DNA from: Candidatus Hydrogenosomobacter endosymbioticus
GTDB lineage: Bacteria > Pseudomonadota > Alphaproteobacteria > Holosporales > GW7
Reading direction: 5' to 3'
Assembly: GCF_021654655.1 (NCBI RefSeq)
Contig: NZ_AP025225.1
Span: 124,001 to 188,000, forward strand
DNA: 64,000 bases
In this document: positions 34,557 through 45,088 of the stretch, in pieces
Layout: each line of letters starts with the position of its first letter
Position numbering within the stretch: position 1 is the first letter of the stretch
Notes under the pieces: generated by a model
What the model was told of the DNA's origin: nothing
The model's database searches: none
Seen by the model: the letters and a program-made list of their open reading frames with translations, nothing else
Translations under genes and position numbers: made by a program

Positions 34557-35266
34557 TCTTGCTTTTCTTTCTCTAATTCGTCCAGCGCTTCTTTTGCTAT
34601 GGAATATGAGATACAACTTTTTTGCGCGATAAGGGCTAGTTCGTTGATTTTGTTTACCACAAGCTGGGCATAGCTAAAGGACCGGTCTATGCGAGAAGCG
34701 ATAAACTTTGCGACTTCATGCGTGATGATAAGTTCGTTATCAGAAAGGCATTTACGAAGAACCGCTTCCAGCACGTTATCGTCAGGGAGGGAGATGGCCT
34801 CTGAGGGTACGGCTGCGACTCGTGACCTAAGATCTGGAAGTGATACTGACCACTTCGTTGGCGCTTCCTCTGCGAGAAACAAACAGAAAGCACTTTTGTC
34901 ACGTATTGCTCTGCAAAGGTATAAGAGGGAGGCTTCAAAATTTTTTTCTGAAAAGTAGCGATTATGTATGCGAATTATATAGAGGCTTTCATTTTTATCT
35001 AACTCCGGTTTGTCTTTTATCAGAAGTATGTCTTTTTTTTCGATTAGCACAGCTGCTCCTCTTGCCCAAATTGCTGAGAGATGTGTTTTGCCAGATCCTT
35101 TTGGGCCATAGATGCACAAAAACCGATCGGGCCAGTTCGATGGCCATGAAGATACCCTTCTGAAAGCCATCTCGTTACACTTTCCAACGCAAAAGCTACC
35201 ATCTTTGAATATGGGACTCCAACAAAGTGGCAGAGCCCGCTGTTTATAAGGGTTTTTCTCTTTCAT
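34550..35266 (-). CDS. hdaA: HdaA-like DnaA paralogue (AAA+ ATPase)
   Basis: 238 residues, the size of Hda-type proteins: an AAA+ domain without the DnaA DNA-binding domain. Walker A is YGPKGSGKTHL; the later SRIDRSFSYAQLVVNKIN region matches the sensor-2/lid part. The Walker B position (expected acidic DD/DN after a hydrophobic strand) reads SLYIIRIHN, without the acid. In alphaproteobacteria HdaA acts with the replication clamp to inactivate DnaA-ATP. The missing acid may mean that ATP hydrolysis is not its own. Upstream neighbour lolA on the same strand. Confidence 0.85.
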   Translation of the reverse strand: MKEKNPYKQRALPLCWSPIFKDGSFCVGKCNEMAFRRVSSWPSNWPDRFLCIYGPKGSGKTHLSAIWARGAAVLIEKKDILLIKDKPELDKNESLYIIRIHNRYFSEKNFEASLLYLCRAIRDKSAFCLFLAEEAPTKWSVSLPDLRSRVAAVPSEAISLPDDNVLEAVLRKCLSDNELIITHEVAKFIASRIDRSFSYAQLVVNKINELALIAQKSCISYSIAKEALDELEKEKQEK

Positions 35267-35370
35267 GCTCTTTCATAGACGATATTTACTATTATTTACG
35301 ACTTATTAAACTAATAATCAACATTATGAACCGCTAAACTGTTTTGCAAACATTACAAAGTTTATTCTGG

Positions 35371-36132
35371 TTAATCTGTGGAGCCCAGTTTATCGCGTAT
35401 GCGCGGGTCATCGAATTTGAACACTTCGTCAGAAATAGGACAGTTCATTTTAACATTTCTTAGATTTACGACTATTGGCTTTGCCCCAGTAGGATGTATT
35501 ATCCAGCCCTCAAGTCTAAGAGGATTTTCCCCGAATACGATTGTTATCTGTCCGTCCGAGGCTTTATTTTGTTTTAATGTTGCTATGATTTTGGTGTTGG
35601 ATGCGCTTTGTACAATGCCAAGCACATTAACGTATTCTCTGAAAGCAGCGTTTGGTTGAAGAATGAAATATAGTGGCACGCTTTTAAGATCAATATAAGT
35701 TGTTCCTTTTGTCTTTTTATCGTATTGAACAAGCCATGTTCCAACAGTAATAATTTCCATTGGGCTATTGCTGTATGTGATCCTTGCTTTTCCAGGTTTT
35801 TTTATAAAAATTTCACCTTCCGCGACGTTTGCTCCATTTTCCGATATTTGCGAAAAATCAGCATGTACAGTTTTCATATTTACAAGTAATTTTTCATATT
35901 TTTTCAAATCTATATTTGATTTCTGTTGTTTTTCATCGATATAAGCTATGGTGTTTTTGATTGATGAACGGCTATTGTTGGACAAAGAAGGGAAAGCATT
36001 AGAGCATAGGGCATAGATAATGAAGTTTGTATACGCTGCGTATTTATACGACGTGTATGAGAAAAATGTCGATGAGCAAGAAGGAGATTTGGCTGTACGC
36101 TTGAAAAACAAAGATCTAAAAGCACGGTTCAT
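35371..36132 (-). CDS. lolA: LolA-family outer-membrane lipoprotein carrier
   Basis: 253 residues with an unusual long N-terminus and a possible signal anchor (TNFIIYALCSNAFPSLS). The LolA beta-sheet domain begins near residue 80: MKTVHADFSQ, EGEIFIKKPGKARITY, WLVQYDKKTKGTTY, as expected. LolA ferries lipoproteins through the periplasm from LolCDE to the outer membrane. The first 60 residues look unlike a normal signal peptide, so an internal start cannot be excluded. Confidence 0.87.
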   Translation of the reverse strand: MNRAFRSLFFKRTAKSPSCSSTFFSYTSYKYAAYTNFIIYALCSNAFPSLSNNSRSSIKNTIAYIDEKQQKSNIDLKKYEKLLVNMKTVHADFSQISENGANVAEGEIFIKKPGKARITYSNSPMEIITVGTWLVQYDKKTKGTTYIDLKSVPLYFILQPNAAFREYVNVLGIVQSASNTKIIATLKQNKASDGQITIVFGENPLRLEGWIIHPTGAKPIVVNLRNVKMNCPISDEVFKFDDPRIRDKLGSTD

Positions 36133-36393
36133 AGTGGCCTCATTGGTTATCTATAGCTAGGAACCACATTACCATCTTGAATGCAAATTTGTCACTTATT
36201 TTTTCATATCAGTTAGTTGTTTATTGTGTCGTGTGATTTTTGCCGATCAATAACAGGAAAAATTTCTATTTTCGGATTTTATCAGCGTTTAAGCGAACTT
36301 TAGCTTTTCATATTTTCCATAATATATATTATACAACTTTTTATTGGATACTAATGTGTTGCATACCTCGGATATTGAGGCCTCCATGAAGAC

Positions 36394-38583
36394 TTATTTT
36401 TCTAACTTTTCAAAAAAGAAGCAGCTTTTATATGGAGAGTTCATGATGCTTCTGTACACGGCCATATTTTCCAAGACGCGTTGCACATAGCTCCTAGTTT
36501 CCGCATATGGTATGTTTTCTATCCATTCTATTGCTTTGTCTATATTTTTTTCGTGCCTAGGGGTCCAGTCGCGCCATCTGCAAACGCAAGTTTTTCCGGC
36601 GTTGTATGCCGCTACGGCGAAGATATAGTCTCCATCAAACATGCGCAGTAATTTTTCTAGGTGAGAAGTTCCTAGGCGTATGTTGTATGAGGGGTCGAAA
36701 AGTTTTCTTTTGTCAAATTTTATATTCAGGCCTAACGCTTCTTCTTTTGCTGTTTCTGGCATCAGCTGCATAAGTCCGATCGCTCCAACTGGACTTATAA
36801 CAGACGGGTTGAAAGATGACTCTGCTAGTATGATTGCGTGTACAAATGCTTCGTCTAGGGCTCTGCGGCTTTGTGACAGCTTGACCATTGGAAATGCATC
36901 TTTGAATAACACGCCGAATCTGTTTCCTAATTTTTTTGCGAACAGTATAGACTCTTTTTTGCAGAAATTTTTCATAAATGATATAAATTCGCGAGCTTCA
37001 GTATATGACTTGACAACTTTAGAATAATCTTTCGCTATATTAGAAAACATGTCTTGTTGTGCGCCGTATTGATGAAGCGTCTTGATGACGTCAAAGATTA
37101 TCGCCAGCTCTTTGCTTGGACAAGCCTTTCCTGAAGCGCTGTGAGAACTGCAATAAGATGCAACTATTGGAAGCTCTAATTTCAGCATAGCGGCCTGTCC
37201 ATAAAAGAAAAAAGGATATTGCGCGGATATTTTTAAACATGTCTTAGATTCTTCTATTCTTCCTAGGCGTTCGAAGCACATAGCTTTCCAATAGTTTGCT
37301 TTTGCTATGTATCGAGCGCGAGAATCTTCAGATATTTGATGTGCGTGATTTGTTATTTGAGAAAAGCATAAAAGCGCTTCTTTCGGCTGGTTTAGGCCAT
37401 ATAAATGTACCCAACCAAGCAGCCATAAAAATTCTGGCCAGTCCTTAAAAAGCTTATCTTTTCTGCTTTTATAATAGGCTGCGTGCTCTGCCCTCTCCTC
37501 TGCGAATGAGCCTAATTTTCTGTCCTTAAGCACAGACATAGCTTTGGAAAACATTTTACGCGCCTTGTCGTGTTTTCCAGTAGCTCTAAACTCATTTCCT
37601 ATTTGGATTAGTTCTCGCGCAAGGTATATATTCAGTTTCCAAAGCTTCTCTCTTTTGTATAGAGACAAATTTTTAAACTTTACATTAGATGCTCGGATCG
37701 CTTCTTCAATTCTTCTTTCTCTTATAAGGAATGACGTATAAGCCCACCTAAAGAGAGCTTTTCCTAGAGTGGACCGCAAATTACAATTTAACAGAGCGTC
37801 GACAAGGCGGTTACTTACATGTTCTTTTTTGTTTGTAAGAGCAATGCAGCCAGCGTATATCTTATAGTTGGGATTGTTTTCTCTATTTTCGTGCTTAAAT
37901 AATTCATTTAACAGCGCGACAGCTTCTTTTTTTTTATCGTTCCATAAAAGTGATTCCAGCCTGTCAAATACAAACGAAAGATATGGCAAAGCCAGTTTCA
38001 GAAAGTCTTTTTGCTTGCTGATAGACATGGTAAAATCTTCGCGCCAAAAGTTATCAAGAGCCACTCTTGCCTTTGCGGACAATATTTTTGCAATTTCAGC
38101 TTTTTCAGCGCGGCTTATTTTCTCTTCACTGCGCGCTCGTTTTGCTATGCTTTTTATATGCGGATCGGCTAGAGATTCGCATATACCTATGTATATCGCC
38201 CAGCCGCTTGCTGTCACTGGTGGATATTTGTCGAAAAAGCTCTTTACGTCTCGATATATAACGCCTCTTCTATCTTTTACAAGAGAATTTTCTCCGCATT
38301 TTTGAAGCTCTTTCATGACAGATGGAAAAAGGTAAAGCCAGTCTGGGTTGCGATAGAAACAATTCGTCATCCCTGAAAATGATACGTTTTCGGAAGAATG
38401 CGCCTCCTTAAGAGCCAAAATATCAATTCTCCATGCGTGGTGGTGGCGAGCGTCGTCAGCGTTACAGTAACGGTGCGAATCCATTGCTACTACAATTGTA
38501 AACGCATATACGATCAGAGCGGCAACACTTGATAATTGGTCTAATATTTTCATATGTCGGAAACAGAAGCTAATATTTCGCAT
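36394..38583 (-). CDS. slt: Soluble lytic murein transglycosylase (Slt70 type)
   Basis: 729 residues. N-terminal membrane/signal segment (LSSVAALIVYAFTIVVA), a long alpha-superhelical doughnut region with TPR-like helices (about 60-560), then a C-terminal lysozyme-like SLT domain: AIILAESSFNPSVISPVGA with catalytic E588, GLMQLMPETAK, YNIRLGTSHLEKLL, and AVAAYNAGK. Cleaves murein glycan with 1,6-anhydro ends in the periplasm. It implies a peptidoglycan wall. Downstream on the same strand is lolA after 261 bp in which I see no clear promoter or hairpin. Confidence 0.94.
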   Translation of the reverse strand: MRNISFCFRHMKILDQLSSVAALIVYAFTIVVAMDSHRYCNADDARHHHAWRIDILALKEAHSSENVSFSGMTNCFYRNPDWLYLFPSVMKELQKCGENSLVKDRRGVIYRDVKSFFDKYPPVTASGWAIYIGICESLADPHIKSIAKRARSEEKISRAEKAEIAKILSAKARVALDNFWREDFTMSISKQKDFLKLALPYLSFVFDRLESLLWNDKKKEAVALLNELFKHENRENNPNYKIYAGCIALTNKKEHVSNRLVDALLNCNLRSTLGKALFRWAYTSFLIRERRIEEAIRASNVKFKNLSLYKREKLWKLNIYLARELIQIGNEFRATGKHDKARKMFSKAMSVLKDRKLGSFAEERAEHAAYYKSRKDKLFKDWPEFLWLLGWVHLYGLNQPKEALLCFSQITNHAHQISEDSRARYIAKANYWKAMCFERLGRIEESKTCLKISAQYPFFFYGQAAMLKLELPIVASYCSSHSASGKACPSKELAIIFDVIKTLHQYGAQQDMFSNIAKDYSKVVKSYTEAREFISFMKNFCKKESILFAKKLGNRFGVLFKDAFPMVKLSQSRRALDEAFVHAIILAESSFNPSVISPVGAIGLMQLMPETAKEEALGLNIKFDKRKLFDPSYNIRLGTSHLEKLLRMFDGDYIFAVAAYNAGKTCVCRWRDWTPRHEKNIDKAIEWIENIPYAETRSYVQRVLENMAVYRSIMNSPYKSCFFFEKLEK

Positions 38584-38742
38584 TGTGGTTATGCTAGAGT
38601 CTAATTTGATAAGGCAAAAAGTTCAACTTTTGAGCGGCTCTTGTCATTCCTGCCGTAGTCAGCGCGAAAACAATGGCTAAATCAAATGAAAAGAGCTCCT
38701 ATTAGTCGTATTTAAATCCATCCCTTTTTCACAAATAAAAGC

Positions 38743-38779
38743 AGCCGTGTAGGAAGCGTGCAAGCTTACGGTAGCGGCT
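38743..38779 (-). terminator. Terminator of the dnaG-rpoD operon
   Basis: On the minus strand AGCCG pairs with CGGCT, with further short stems (TA/TA, AGC/GCT) inside, followed by GCTTTTATTT. It begins seven bases behind the rpoD stop. Confidence 0.6.
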
Positions 38780-38785
38780 CTGTAA

Positions 38786-40813
38786 TTACGCTTCTCTGTC
38801 TAAAAAGCTCCGTAACTTTTTCGATCTAGCAGGATGCTTTAGTTTGCGTATAGCCTTAGCTTCTATTTGCCTGATGCGCTCTCTAGTTACTTTAAACATC
38901 TTTCCAACTTCCTCAAGAGTGTGTTCGTGATAATTAAACCCTATACCGAAACGCATCCTAAGGACTCGTTCTTCGCGCGCTGTAAGTCTTGCTAGTATCC
39001 GTGTGATTATTTCTTGAAGATCTTTTCGTATGGCGGCGTCGGTTGGAGATACGGCAGATTCATCCTTGAGAAAATCTCCTATGTGGCTGTCTTCTTCGTC
39101 TCCTATTGGGGTTTCTAAACTTATTGGCTCTTTCGATATTTTCATGATTTTCTTTACTTTTTCCACAGACATGCCAAGGTGCTTTGCTAGTTCTGTGGCG
39201 GTGGGTTCTCTGCCAGTCTCATTAATGACCTGACGAGTTATTCGAACTATTTTGTGGATAGTTTCTATCATATGGACAGGTATACGGATGGTTCGGGCTT
39301 GATCAGCAATAGATCTCGTGATTGCCTGGCGAATCCACCACGTTGCATATGTAGAAAACTTATATCCTCTCTGATACTCAAATTTATCGACGGCTTTCAT
39401 AAGGCCTATGTTTCCCTCCTGAACCAGATCGAGAAATTGAAGACCTCTGTTCACATATTTTTTCGCTATAGATATGACAAGCCGAAGGTTTGCTTCTATC
39501 ATTTCATTTTTAGCTTTTTGAGATTCTAGTTCTCCCTCTTGAACTGAAAGAACAATGTTTCTGAACTGAGAGATTGTTTTGCCAACAGAATCTCCTATCG
39601 AATGTATTTCTTTTAGCTTTTCATCTATATCGCGAGATTTTTCAACAACGAAATTTTCCCAATTTTTATGAGTTTTGGCCATCTTATTTGCGTATAATAG
39701 AAATTCTTCAGGATTTTTATCGATATAGCTTTTAACAAAATCTTTTCTATCTATATCGCAGCTCTTAGCAATTTTTAATAGAGCCTTATCGCATTCTATT
39801 AATTTTGTATTGAATGAGTATAAGTGATCGGTTAGTTTTTTTATGCGCTGAGGCTGAAGCCTTATGCCCTTCATAAGAGCCAGAATTTGCTGATCTTTTA
39901 AGGCTTTGTCTTCTGAAGATTGTATAGAATAAGTTTCTGTCGATATTTGTTCTACTGTGCGTAGTTTTTCTATCATAACTGGAAGCATAGCAAGTTCGAA
40001 AGATGAAATAGAGATTTGTTCTTCCGAATCTTCTATATCTTCGTGAGTGTCTCCTGCGTCTTTTTCTGTGTCATCGTCGAATTCTCCTTTGCCTCGGGCT
40101 TTTAATTTTTGTGAAAGTTTTTTTTGTTTTCGCTCTGTTCTTGCGTCGTCGTCGGATTTTGTTGAGCCTTCTGCCGATGCTTGATCTGTTTCCTCTTCAT
40201 CTTTTTCTGTTGGTTCCGTGTCGGAAAAATCTGAGTCTATTTCTGACGCTATATGCATTTGGTCTTCGCTCATAAGAGAGTCTATGTCTATAAGATTACG
40301 TAGAAGCATTGAGCCATCTTCCAGTTGTTTTCTCCATGATGATAGCGCTGACACCACTATTGGGCTTGAGCATAAACCAATCAGCACTTTTTCTTTGCCG
40401 CCTTCTATGCGTTTTGCTATTTCAGTCTCTCCGTTTCTTGATAAAAGCTGAACAGATCCGATTTCTTTTAGGTATAACCTAACGGGATCGTCTATGCGAG
40501 CCGCGTCTTCTTCTATGGTTTCTTCAGGAGATTCCGTATCAGCGAAAAAAGGTTTTTTATCAGCTCCAAGATCGAATAGCTCGTCTTCTGCGAGAGATAT
40601 ATCTTCATCTGCTAGAGCTGCTATAACTGTATCTAGCTTTTCTTGAGTAATTGGGTATGATGCAAACGCATTCGTAACGTCACTGTATGTAACAAATCCG
40701 TCCTCTTTACCTTTATCTATTAAATCTAAAATTATTTTACGCAGAGGTTTATCTTGTTGGATCTCTTCGTCGTCTGTCCACTCTTTTTTTAGTAATTGTT
40801 TATCGTCGTTCAT
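38786..40813 (-). CDS. rpoD: RNA polymerase primary sigma factor (sigma-70)
   Basis: 675 residues from ATG 40813, preceded by AAAGGAG ten bases away; the TTG at 40837 overlaps that site. Region 1.1 is present, region 1.2 [17 protein letters not shown], a long acidic non-conserved insert (about 180-270), region 2 [28 protein letters not shown] region, the region 2.4 [13 protein letters not shown] helix, and region 4.2 [20 protein letters not shown]. It recognises -35 TTGACA / -10 TATAAT promoters. Downstream of dnaG with 28 bp. Confidence 0.97.
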   Translation of the reverse strand: MNDDKQLLKKEWTDDEEIQQDKPLRKIILDLIDKGKEDGFVTYSDVTNAFASYPITQEKLDTVIAALADEDISLAEDELFDLGADKKPFFADTESPEETIEEDAARIDDPVRLYLKEIGSVQLLSRNGETEIAKRIEGGKEKVLIGLCSSPIVVSALSSWRKQLEDGSMLLRNLIDIDSLMSEDQMHIASEIDSDFSDTEPTEKDEEETDQASAEGSTKSDDDARTERKQKKLSQKLKARGKGEFDDDTEKDAGDTHEDIEDSEEQISISSFELAMLPVMIEKLRTVEQISTETYSIQSSEDKALKDQQILALMKGIRLQPQRIKKLTDHLYSFNTKLIECDKALLKIAKSCDIDRKDFVKSYIDKNPEEFLLYANKMAKTHKNWENFVVEKSRDIDEKLKEIHSIGDSVGKTISQFRNIVLSVQEGELESQKAKNEMIEANLRLVISIAKKYVNRGLQFLDLVQEGNIGLMKAVDKFEYQRGYKFSTYATWWIRQAITRSIADQARTIRIPVHMIETIHKIVRITRQVINETGREPTATELAKHLGMSVEKVKKIMKISKEPISLETPIGDEEDSHIGDFLKDESAVSPTDAAIRKDLQEIITRILARLTAREERVLRMRFGIGFNYHEHTLEEVGKMFKVTRERIRQIEAKAIRKLKHPARSKKLRSFLDREA

Positions 40814-40841
40814 ACGGATAATGTCTCCTTTTATCAATAGT

Positions 40842-42671
40842 TTAAATTCTGTTTATATAAAATTCTTTCATTTTTCGAAGATGATTCCACGATTCTTCTG
40901 TTTTTGAGTTTAGCATGGCGATTTTCAGCCTATCTATTTCGAGAGTTTTGTTGATCTTTTCTTGATGCGCGCAGAAAAACTCTGTCCATTTTTCTGCTAT
41001 TTCTGCTGCAGACTTTTCTTTTGAAAATAAGTTTGCATGGGGCTTTACATCCGCTAGATTCTTGCATGCTCGGGCGCAATCTGTTTTCCCAGAATCCTCG
41101 AAATGCTTTACTATCCAGTCCATTCCGTCAACGTCGCTGTTTCTCGGAAGCTTGCTAAGAGTAACGCTGGGAAAGCCATCTCTTAAAAGGGTTAGCTCTT
41201 CGTATATTTTCTTATCAAGATGCGAGAAAAAGCATTCTTCGGGGATATTTATCATGGAGATGCTTTCTTCTATATGAGGTATTATCTCCGGATTGAAAAC
41301 TATTATCGCAAACAAAATTCTAAGCTGGTTCGTAGATGGGGAGCAGGCGTTTGTTTTTGTAAAAGCGATTGTTTCTGTTTTACGTATAAGTAAACGGTTT
41401 TTTCCGCTGATGTTGTCGAAATAGTGTCGGCGCTTTTCGTAATAAAAATCCATGTAGCACTTTTTGGTCATATCGTCTTTTATCAGCGAGACCCACTCTT
41501 TAAATTTTTGGTTGTTGTATGCGCGCCGCTCAGGGATGCGCTCTTCTCTTGCTCCTTCCATTCCTACGCTATTTTTCCAAAGGAATTCACATAGAGGCAC
41601 TGCATCGTGGGCGATCTTTCGTAGCCTATCCCCTGAGGAGTCGTTATAGACAATGCTATGCGGGTCTTCTTTGTGCTCAAGGTTACAAAAGAATGCTGTG
41701 TGGCCAGGGCGAAGAAGAGGAAGCATTTTCTCTGCGGCTCGCAAGCTTGCTGAAAACCCTGCGGTATCTCCGTCGAAGCATATAATTGGTTCGCGACAAA
41801 ATTTCCATATATGCAAAATTTGTTCCTCGCTTAGTGATGTTCCAAGAGATGCAACAGCTGGCATCACTCGCTGTGCAGCTATAACGTCAAGGTAGCCTTC
41901 TACTATTAGTACGCGAACGCTATCGCTGCGACAGTTATGCAAAGACTCGGCGCCATACAGCTCTAATCCCTTTGAAAACAGTTCTGTTATTGGAGAGTTT
42001 AGGTATTTGGGGGCCGCGCCATCAATGGATCTTCCGCCAAACGCTATAACTCTTCCTCTTCTATCAAAGATGGGGAACATCACGCGTTCCCGAAATTTAT
42101 CGTAAACCTCTCCAATTTCGTTTTGTGATATCAGGCCGCATTTTTGCATGACGTTACTGGAGATTCCCAAGCTTCTCATTTTGTGGAAAAGCCCGCTACG
42201 AGGCGCCCACCCTAATTTAAATCTTTTTATTTCATCCGAGCAGATTCCTCTGGACGCTAAATACTTTGCTGCTGGAGCATTGCCATTTAAGTTATCACAA
42301 AACCATTTGCACGCTGCGTTCATTGCTGAATACATTTCTTCTCTTTGCTCATGGAAATTGTCGGAAATACTCTCGCGTGTTGCGCTGGGGATGCTGACCC
42401 CTGCGTGTGACGCAACGATTTCAACGGCTTTTAGAAAATCTATTCGCTCCATGTTTTGTATAAAAGAAAAAACGCTTCCATGCGCACCGCACCCAAAGCA
42501 ATGATAAAACCCCTTTTCGTCGTTAATCGTGAATGACGGAGTGTTTTCCTTATGAAAAGGACACAATCCGCAGTACTCGTTTCCAGCCTTTTTCAATCGC
42601 ACATAGCGTCGAGCTATGCTAGACAGCGAAACTGCATTTTTTAGGTCAGAAATAAATCCAGGTGGAAGCAC
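40842..42671 (-). CDS. dnaG: DNA primase
   Basis: 609 residues from GTG 42671. Zinc-binding domain [14 protein letters not shown] ... [13 protein letters not shown]-polymerase core with [26 protein letters not shown] motifs [14 protein letters not shown] and [20 protein letters not shown], and a C-terminal helicase-interaction domain. Lays RNA primers for replication. dnaG-rpoD is the classical pairing of the macromolecular synthesis operon; rpsU, often first, is missing. Confidence 0.97.
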   Translation of the reverse strand: MLPPGFISDLKNAVSLSSIARRYVRLKKAGNEYCGLCPFHKENTPSFTINDEKGFYHCFGCGAHGSVFSFIQNMERIDFLKAVEIVASHAGVSIPSATRESISDNFHEQREEMYSAMNAACKWFCDNLNGNAPAAKYLASRGICSDEIKRFKLGWAPRSGLFHKMRSLGISSNVMQKCGLISQNEIGEVYDKFRERVMFPIFDRRGRVIAFGGRSIDGAAPKYLNSPITELFSKGLELYGAESLHNCRSDSVRVLIVEGYLDVIAAQRVMPAVASLGTSLSEEQILHIWKFCREPIICFDGDTAGFSASLRAAEKMLPLLRPGHTAFFCNLEHKEDPHSIVYNDSSGDRLRKIAHDAVPLCEFLWKNSVGMEGAREERIPERRAYNNQKFKEWVSLIKDDMTKKCYMDFYYEKRRHYFDNISGKNRLLIRKTETIAFTKTNACSPSTNQLRILFAIIVFNPEIIPHIEESISMINIPEECFFSHLDKKIYEELTLLRDGFPSVTLSKLPRNSDVDGMDWIVKHFEDSGKTDCARACKNLADVKPHANLFSKEKSAAEIAEKWTEFFCAHQEKINKTLEIDRLKIAMLNSKTEESWNHLRKMKEFYINRI

Positions 42672-42791
42672 GGACCGTTGCCAACATTATCGACAATTCG
42701 TAATGATAGTATAAACGGCTAAAAATCTCAACAAACCTTTTCACGTTGGACTTGGTGGTTAAGGTCTGCGTATGATCTCGCGATGCTGTTT

Positions 42792-43484
42792 CTAAAACGG
42801 TGATACTGAACCGTTATCTGCTATGTAATCCAACACAGAAATACCAAAAGATTTTTCATAATTGGCTTTATATATAAATTTTGGATATTCTACGTATGTG
42901 AGTTTGAGGTTATTCTTTGCGAAGTCATCTTCGTTTTGGTAGATTCTCGCACCGTTTCCTGATATATACTCATCACCTCCTGTATAACGTAAGATTTCAA
43001 ATGTTCTGTTGCTTAGCGAGCTTGATATATTCATTTCTGATGCGAAGACAATTTTTTTTCTGAACCATAGGTCGTTTATATAATTGATTATTGCCATGTT
43101 TATGTCGAGAAGCAGTTTAAATAACTCTATTTGGCGTATAATTTCTATAAGATCGTAAGCATCGTTAGAAAAAGGCCGTTTTGAGTATAAAAGTTCAAGT
43201 TTGTCTGTAATTGCAGCTATGTTTTTTGCGCGCATACGGCCGCTTATTTTTGTTGGAGAGTCTTTATATACCTCTATGTCTGATATTGGTGTGTTCGTTT
43301 TGTGTTTTTTCACTGGAATAGTAAGCCAGGAACTCTTGTCTCCACGTATGATGCGTGTACGGTTTATATATGACTCCTTAACATATTGCACGTCATCTAG
43401 GATGACGAATGTGTCACACATGTGCATCTTATAGAAATATCCCATCCACGGGAGGAAATTAGGTTGATGGATTGCAATTTTCAT
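42792..43484 (-). CDS. WbqC-like family protein
   Basis: 230 residues. Opening MKIAIHQPNFLPWMGYFYKM, then VILDDVQYVKESYINRTRI and WLTIPVKK, which are the diagnostic stretches of the WbqC family. Members lie in O-antigen and other surface-glycan clusters; the chemistry is not well defined (proposed acylation or modification of amino sugars). It ends an apparent three-gene unit with a GNAT acetyltransferase (13 bp upstream) and a PIG-L deacetylase. Confidence 0.88.
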   Translation of the reverse strand: MKIAIHQPNFLPWMGYFYKMHMCDTFVILDDVQYVKESYINRTRIIRGDKSSWLTIPVKKHKTNTPISDIEVYKDSPTKISGRMRAKNIAAITDKLELLYSKRPFSNDAYDLIEIIRQIELFKLLLDINMAIINYINDLWFRKKIVFASEMNISSSLSNRTFEILRYTGGDEYISGNGARIYQNEDDFAKNNLKLTYVEYPKFIYKANYEKSFGISVLDYIADNGSVSPF

Positions 43485-43497
43485 ATAATGTCGTCAG

Positions 43498-43998
43498 CTA
43501 CTCGCATGTAGCTATCATAAATTTATGACTATTTTCAGAGAAAATCCAAAAAAATCCAAGCCCAGAGTAAAACTTGAACAGTCGCTTATTGTTTTGCGGA
43601 AGCTTTAAAGACAAAAATTTGTATTTTCCAGAAACTAAAGTTGTGTCTATGGCTTTTTTCACTAGAGACGTCCCTATTCCGCATGAACGTTCTCCTGTCT
43701 TCACCACTAATCTATGTATGTGCGCGCATCTGGGCGATTTTTCAGACATAATGCAATAGCCAATAACAGTTTTGTCTTTGCTCGTGTCAGGAGCTGCTAT
43801 AGAATGTGCGCTGTAAGCCACAAGCGACAGCGTCCATTTTCCCGGCATATATAAGAGAAAATTCTCTTTGCTCCAAATTTTGCCTAAGCCAGAAAGAGCG
43901 TCTATGTGAACAAGTTGACTCATAAAATCATCGACCGATCTTTTGCATAATCTGTTTATCGATATACTCAAAGTAATTCTTTCGCACTTTTCGTCCAT
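43498..43998 (-). CDS. GNAT family N-acetyltransferase
   Basis: 166 residues. The acetyl-CoA loop is seen in RLVVKTGERSCGIGTSLVKKAID (R/Q-x-x-G-x-G/A motif), preceded by a hydrophobic strand, with the C-terminal LYSGLGF-like FYSGLGFF. The arrangement is like RimI-type GNATs, but its position between wbqC and a sugar deacetylase suggests an amino-sugar substrate (inference). Middle gene of the minus-strand unit. Confidence 0.82.
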   Translation of the reverse strand: MDEKCERITLSISINRLCKRSVDDFMSQLVHIDALSGLGKIWSKENFLLYMPGKWTLSLVAYSAHSIAAPDTSKDKTVIGYCIMSEKSPRCAHIHRLVVKTGERSCGIGTSLVKKAIDTTLVSGKYKFLSLKLPQNNKRLFKFYSGLGFFWIFSENSHKFMIATCE

Positions 43999-44054
43999 TT
44001 TTCAATTTTCTCACCTCGCGCTAATTTTTTCATATATCATAGCGTCTCTAAAAA

Positions 44055-44702
44055 TCACCAGATTATACGAATTGCTTCAAACGATTCTGCAAAATCACAG
44101 CCGCACTGTATGCCTCGCGCAACCGCAAGTCCGCGTATAAAGCTGTCATTGAAATACCCTTTTTTAAGAGTGTGTTTTTGGCTGTCATAGCAAGACAAAG
44201 CAGCTATTTTTTTTTCAATCTGTGAGGAGTTTAGGCTGATGAACATGTTGGGATCGAACCCGAAGTTATTCCATATCATTTCATAGCACCACATACTGCA
44301 GTTTTTAAATGTGCGCATAGCTTCTAGGTATACAGAGCTGTGGTCCTGATGAATGTCTGATTTTGATGGAAATACAACTGTGTCGGGAGATATTTCTTTT
44401 GAGATTTTTATCATATTGTCTAGAAGCAATTGTCTGTCGCGCTGAAATTCGCGTACCTCAAAGTCAAGCGTAATTCGGCGGTTTTCAGCGACTCCGAGCA
44501 CATCCATAGAGTTATGAAATTCTGAAACTAAAGTTTTGCTGTCGGTCAATCCAGAGTTCTTGATTGATTTTTCGCATTTAGAAAACGCCACGACCCAAAC
44601 GTCAGCACCATTTTCGACCATTTTGGAAATTGTTCCTCCAGAGCCCAGTTCCGAATCGTCTGTATGCGGAGACAAAAAGATTATTCTATTGGTTTTCATC
44701 AT
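44055..44702 (-). CDS. PIG-L family zinc deacetylase
   Basis: 215 residues from ATG 44702. The metal-binding motif is FLSPHTDDSELGSGG (PHxDDxE), with the third ligand region in SKSDIHQDHSSVYLEAMRTF. PIG-L (LmbE) enzymes remove N-acetyl groups from sugar conjugates. With GNAT and WbqC it forms a probable operon for remodelling an amino sugar of the surface glycan: deacetylation followed by a new acylation (inference). The tRNA-Leu gene lies 87 bp upstream on the same strand. Confidence 0.87.
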   Translation of the reverse strand: MMKTNRIIFLSPHTDDSELGSGGTISKMVENGADVWVVAFSKCEKSIKNSGLTDSKTLVSEFHNSMDVLGVAENRRITLDFEVREFQRDRQLLLDNMIKISKEISPDTVVFPSKSDIHQDHSSVYLEAMRTFKNCSMWCYEMIWNNFGFDPNMFISLNSSQIEKKIAALSCYDSQKHTLKKGYFNDSFIRGLAVARGIQCGCDFAESFEAIRIIW

Positions 44703-44788
44703 GCGTCTCTGAATATTTTGCAAATACGATAACAAAAAACTGAAAATATGCGAAACATAACTGATGAAAACGAAACAGAAAGAAAGAG

Positions 44789-44872
44789 TGCCCAGAAGAA
44801 GACTTGAACTTCCACGGGAAAACTCCCTCTAGAACCTGAATCTAGCGCGTCTACCAATTTCGCCATCTGGGC
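44789..44872 (-). tRNA. tRNA-Leu (anticodon CAG)
   Basis: Class II tRNA. Acceptor GCCCAGA pairs with TCTGGGC, A73 at 44789. Anticodon stem CTAGA/TCTAG around TTCAGGT. Long variable arm GGGAGTTTTCCC. T arm GAAG-TTCAAGT-CTTC. CCA is not encoded. Confidence 0.95.
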
Positions 44873-45015
44873 ATACCCTGATATGGTACATGCGTAGTAT
44901 GAAACAATTGTATGGAATACACAAGAGCGCATATATCAATGGTATGCGCGTATAAGAAACGTCTAAATATTTTATAAATTTATTGAAATAAAAATTTATA
45001 AAAACAAGGAATAGA

Positions 45016-45039
45016 ATAGCTGTGCAAATAGCTGTGCAA
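45016..45039. repeat. Tandem 12-bp duplication ATAGCTGTGCAA
   Basis: Two exact adjacent copies (45016-45027, 45028-45039) in the 216-bp gap between miaB and tRNA-Leu, likely a replication-slippage duplication. Confidence 0.75.
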
Positions 45040-45088
45040 AAACACAAAGCCACCTGGTTGAGAGCAAGTATGTTGTATAGTTACGGCC

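Noticed and set aside
34389-34673. 94-codon plus-strand frame behind atpF
   Set aside because: Crosses the terminator and the 3' end of hdaA; no family features.
42672-44872. The wbqC-GNAT-PIG-L genes as a mobile island integrated at tRNA-Leu
   Set aside because: They lie at the 3' side of a tRNA gene, but I see no copy of the tRNA end that would mark an attachment site, and no integrase.
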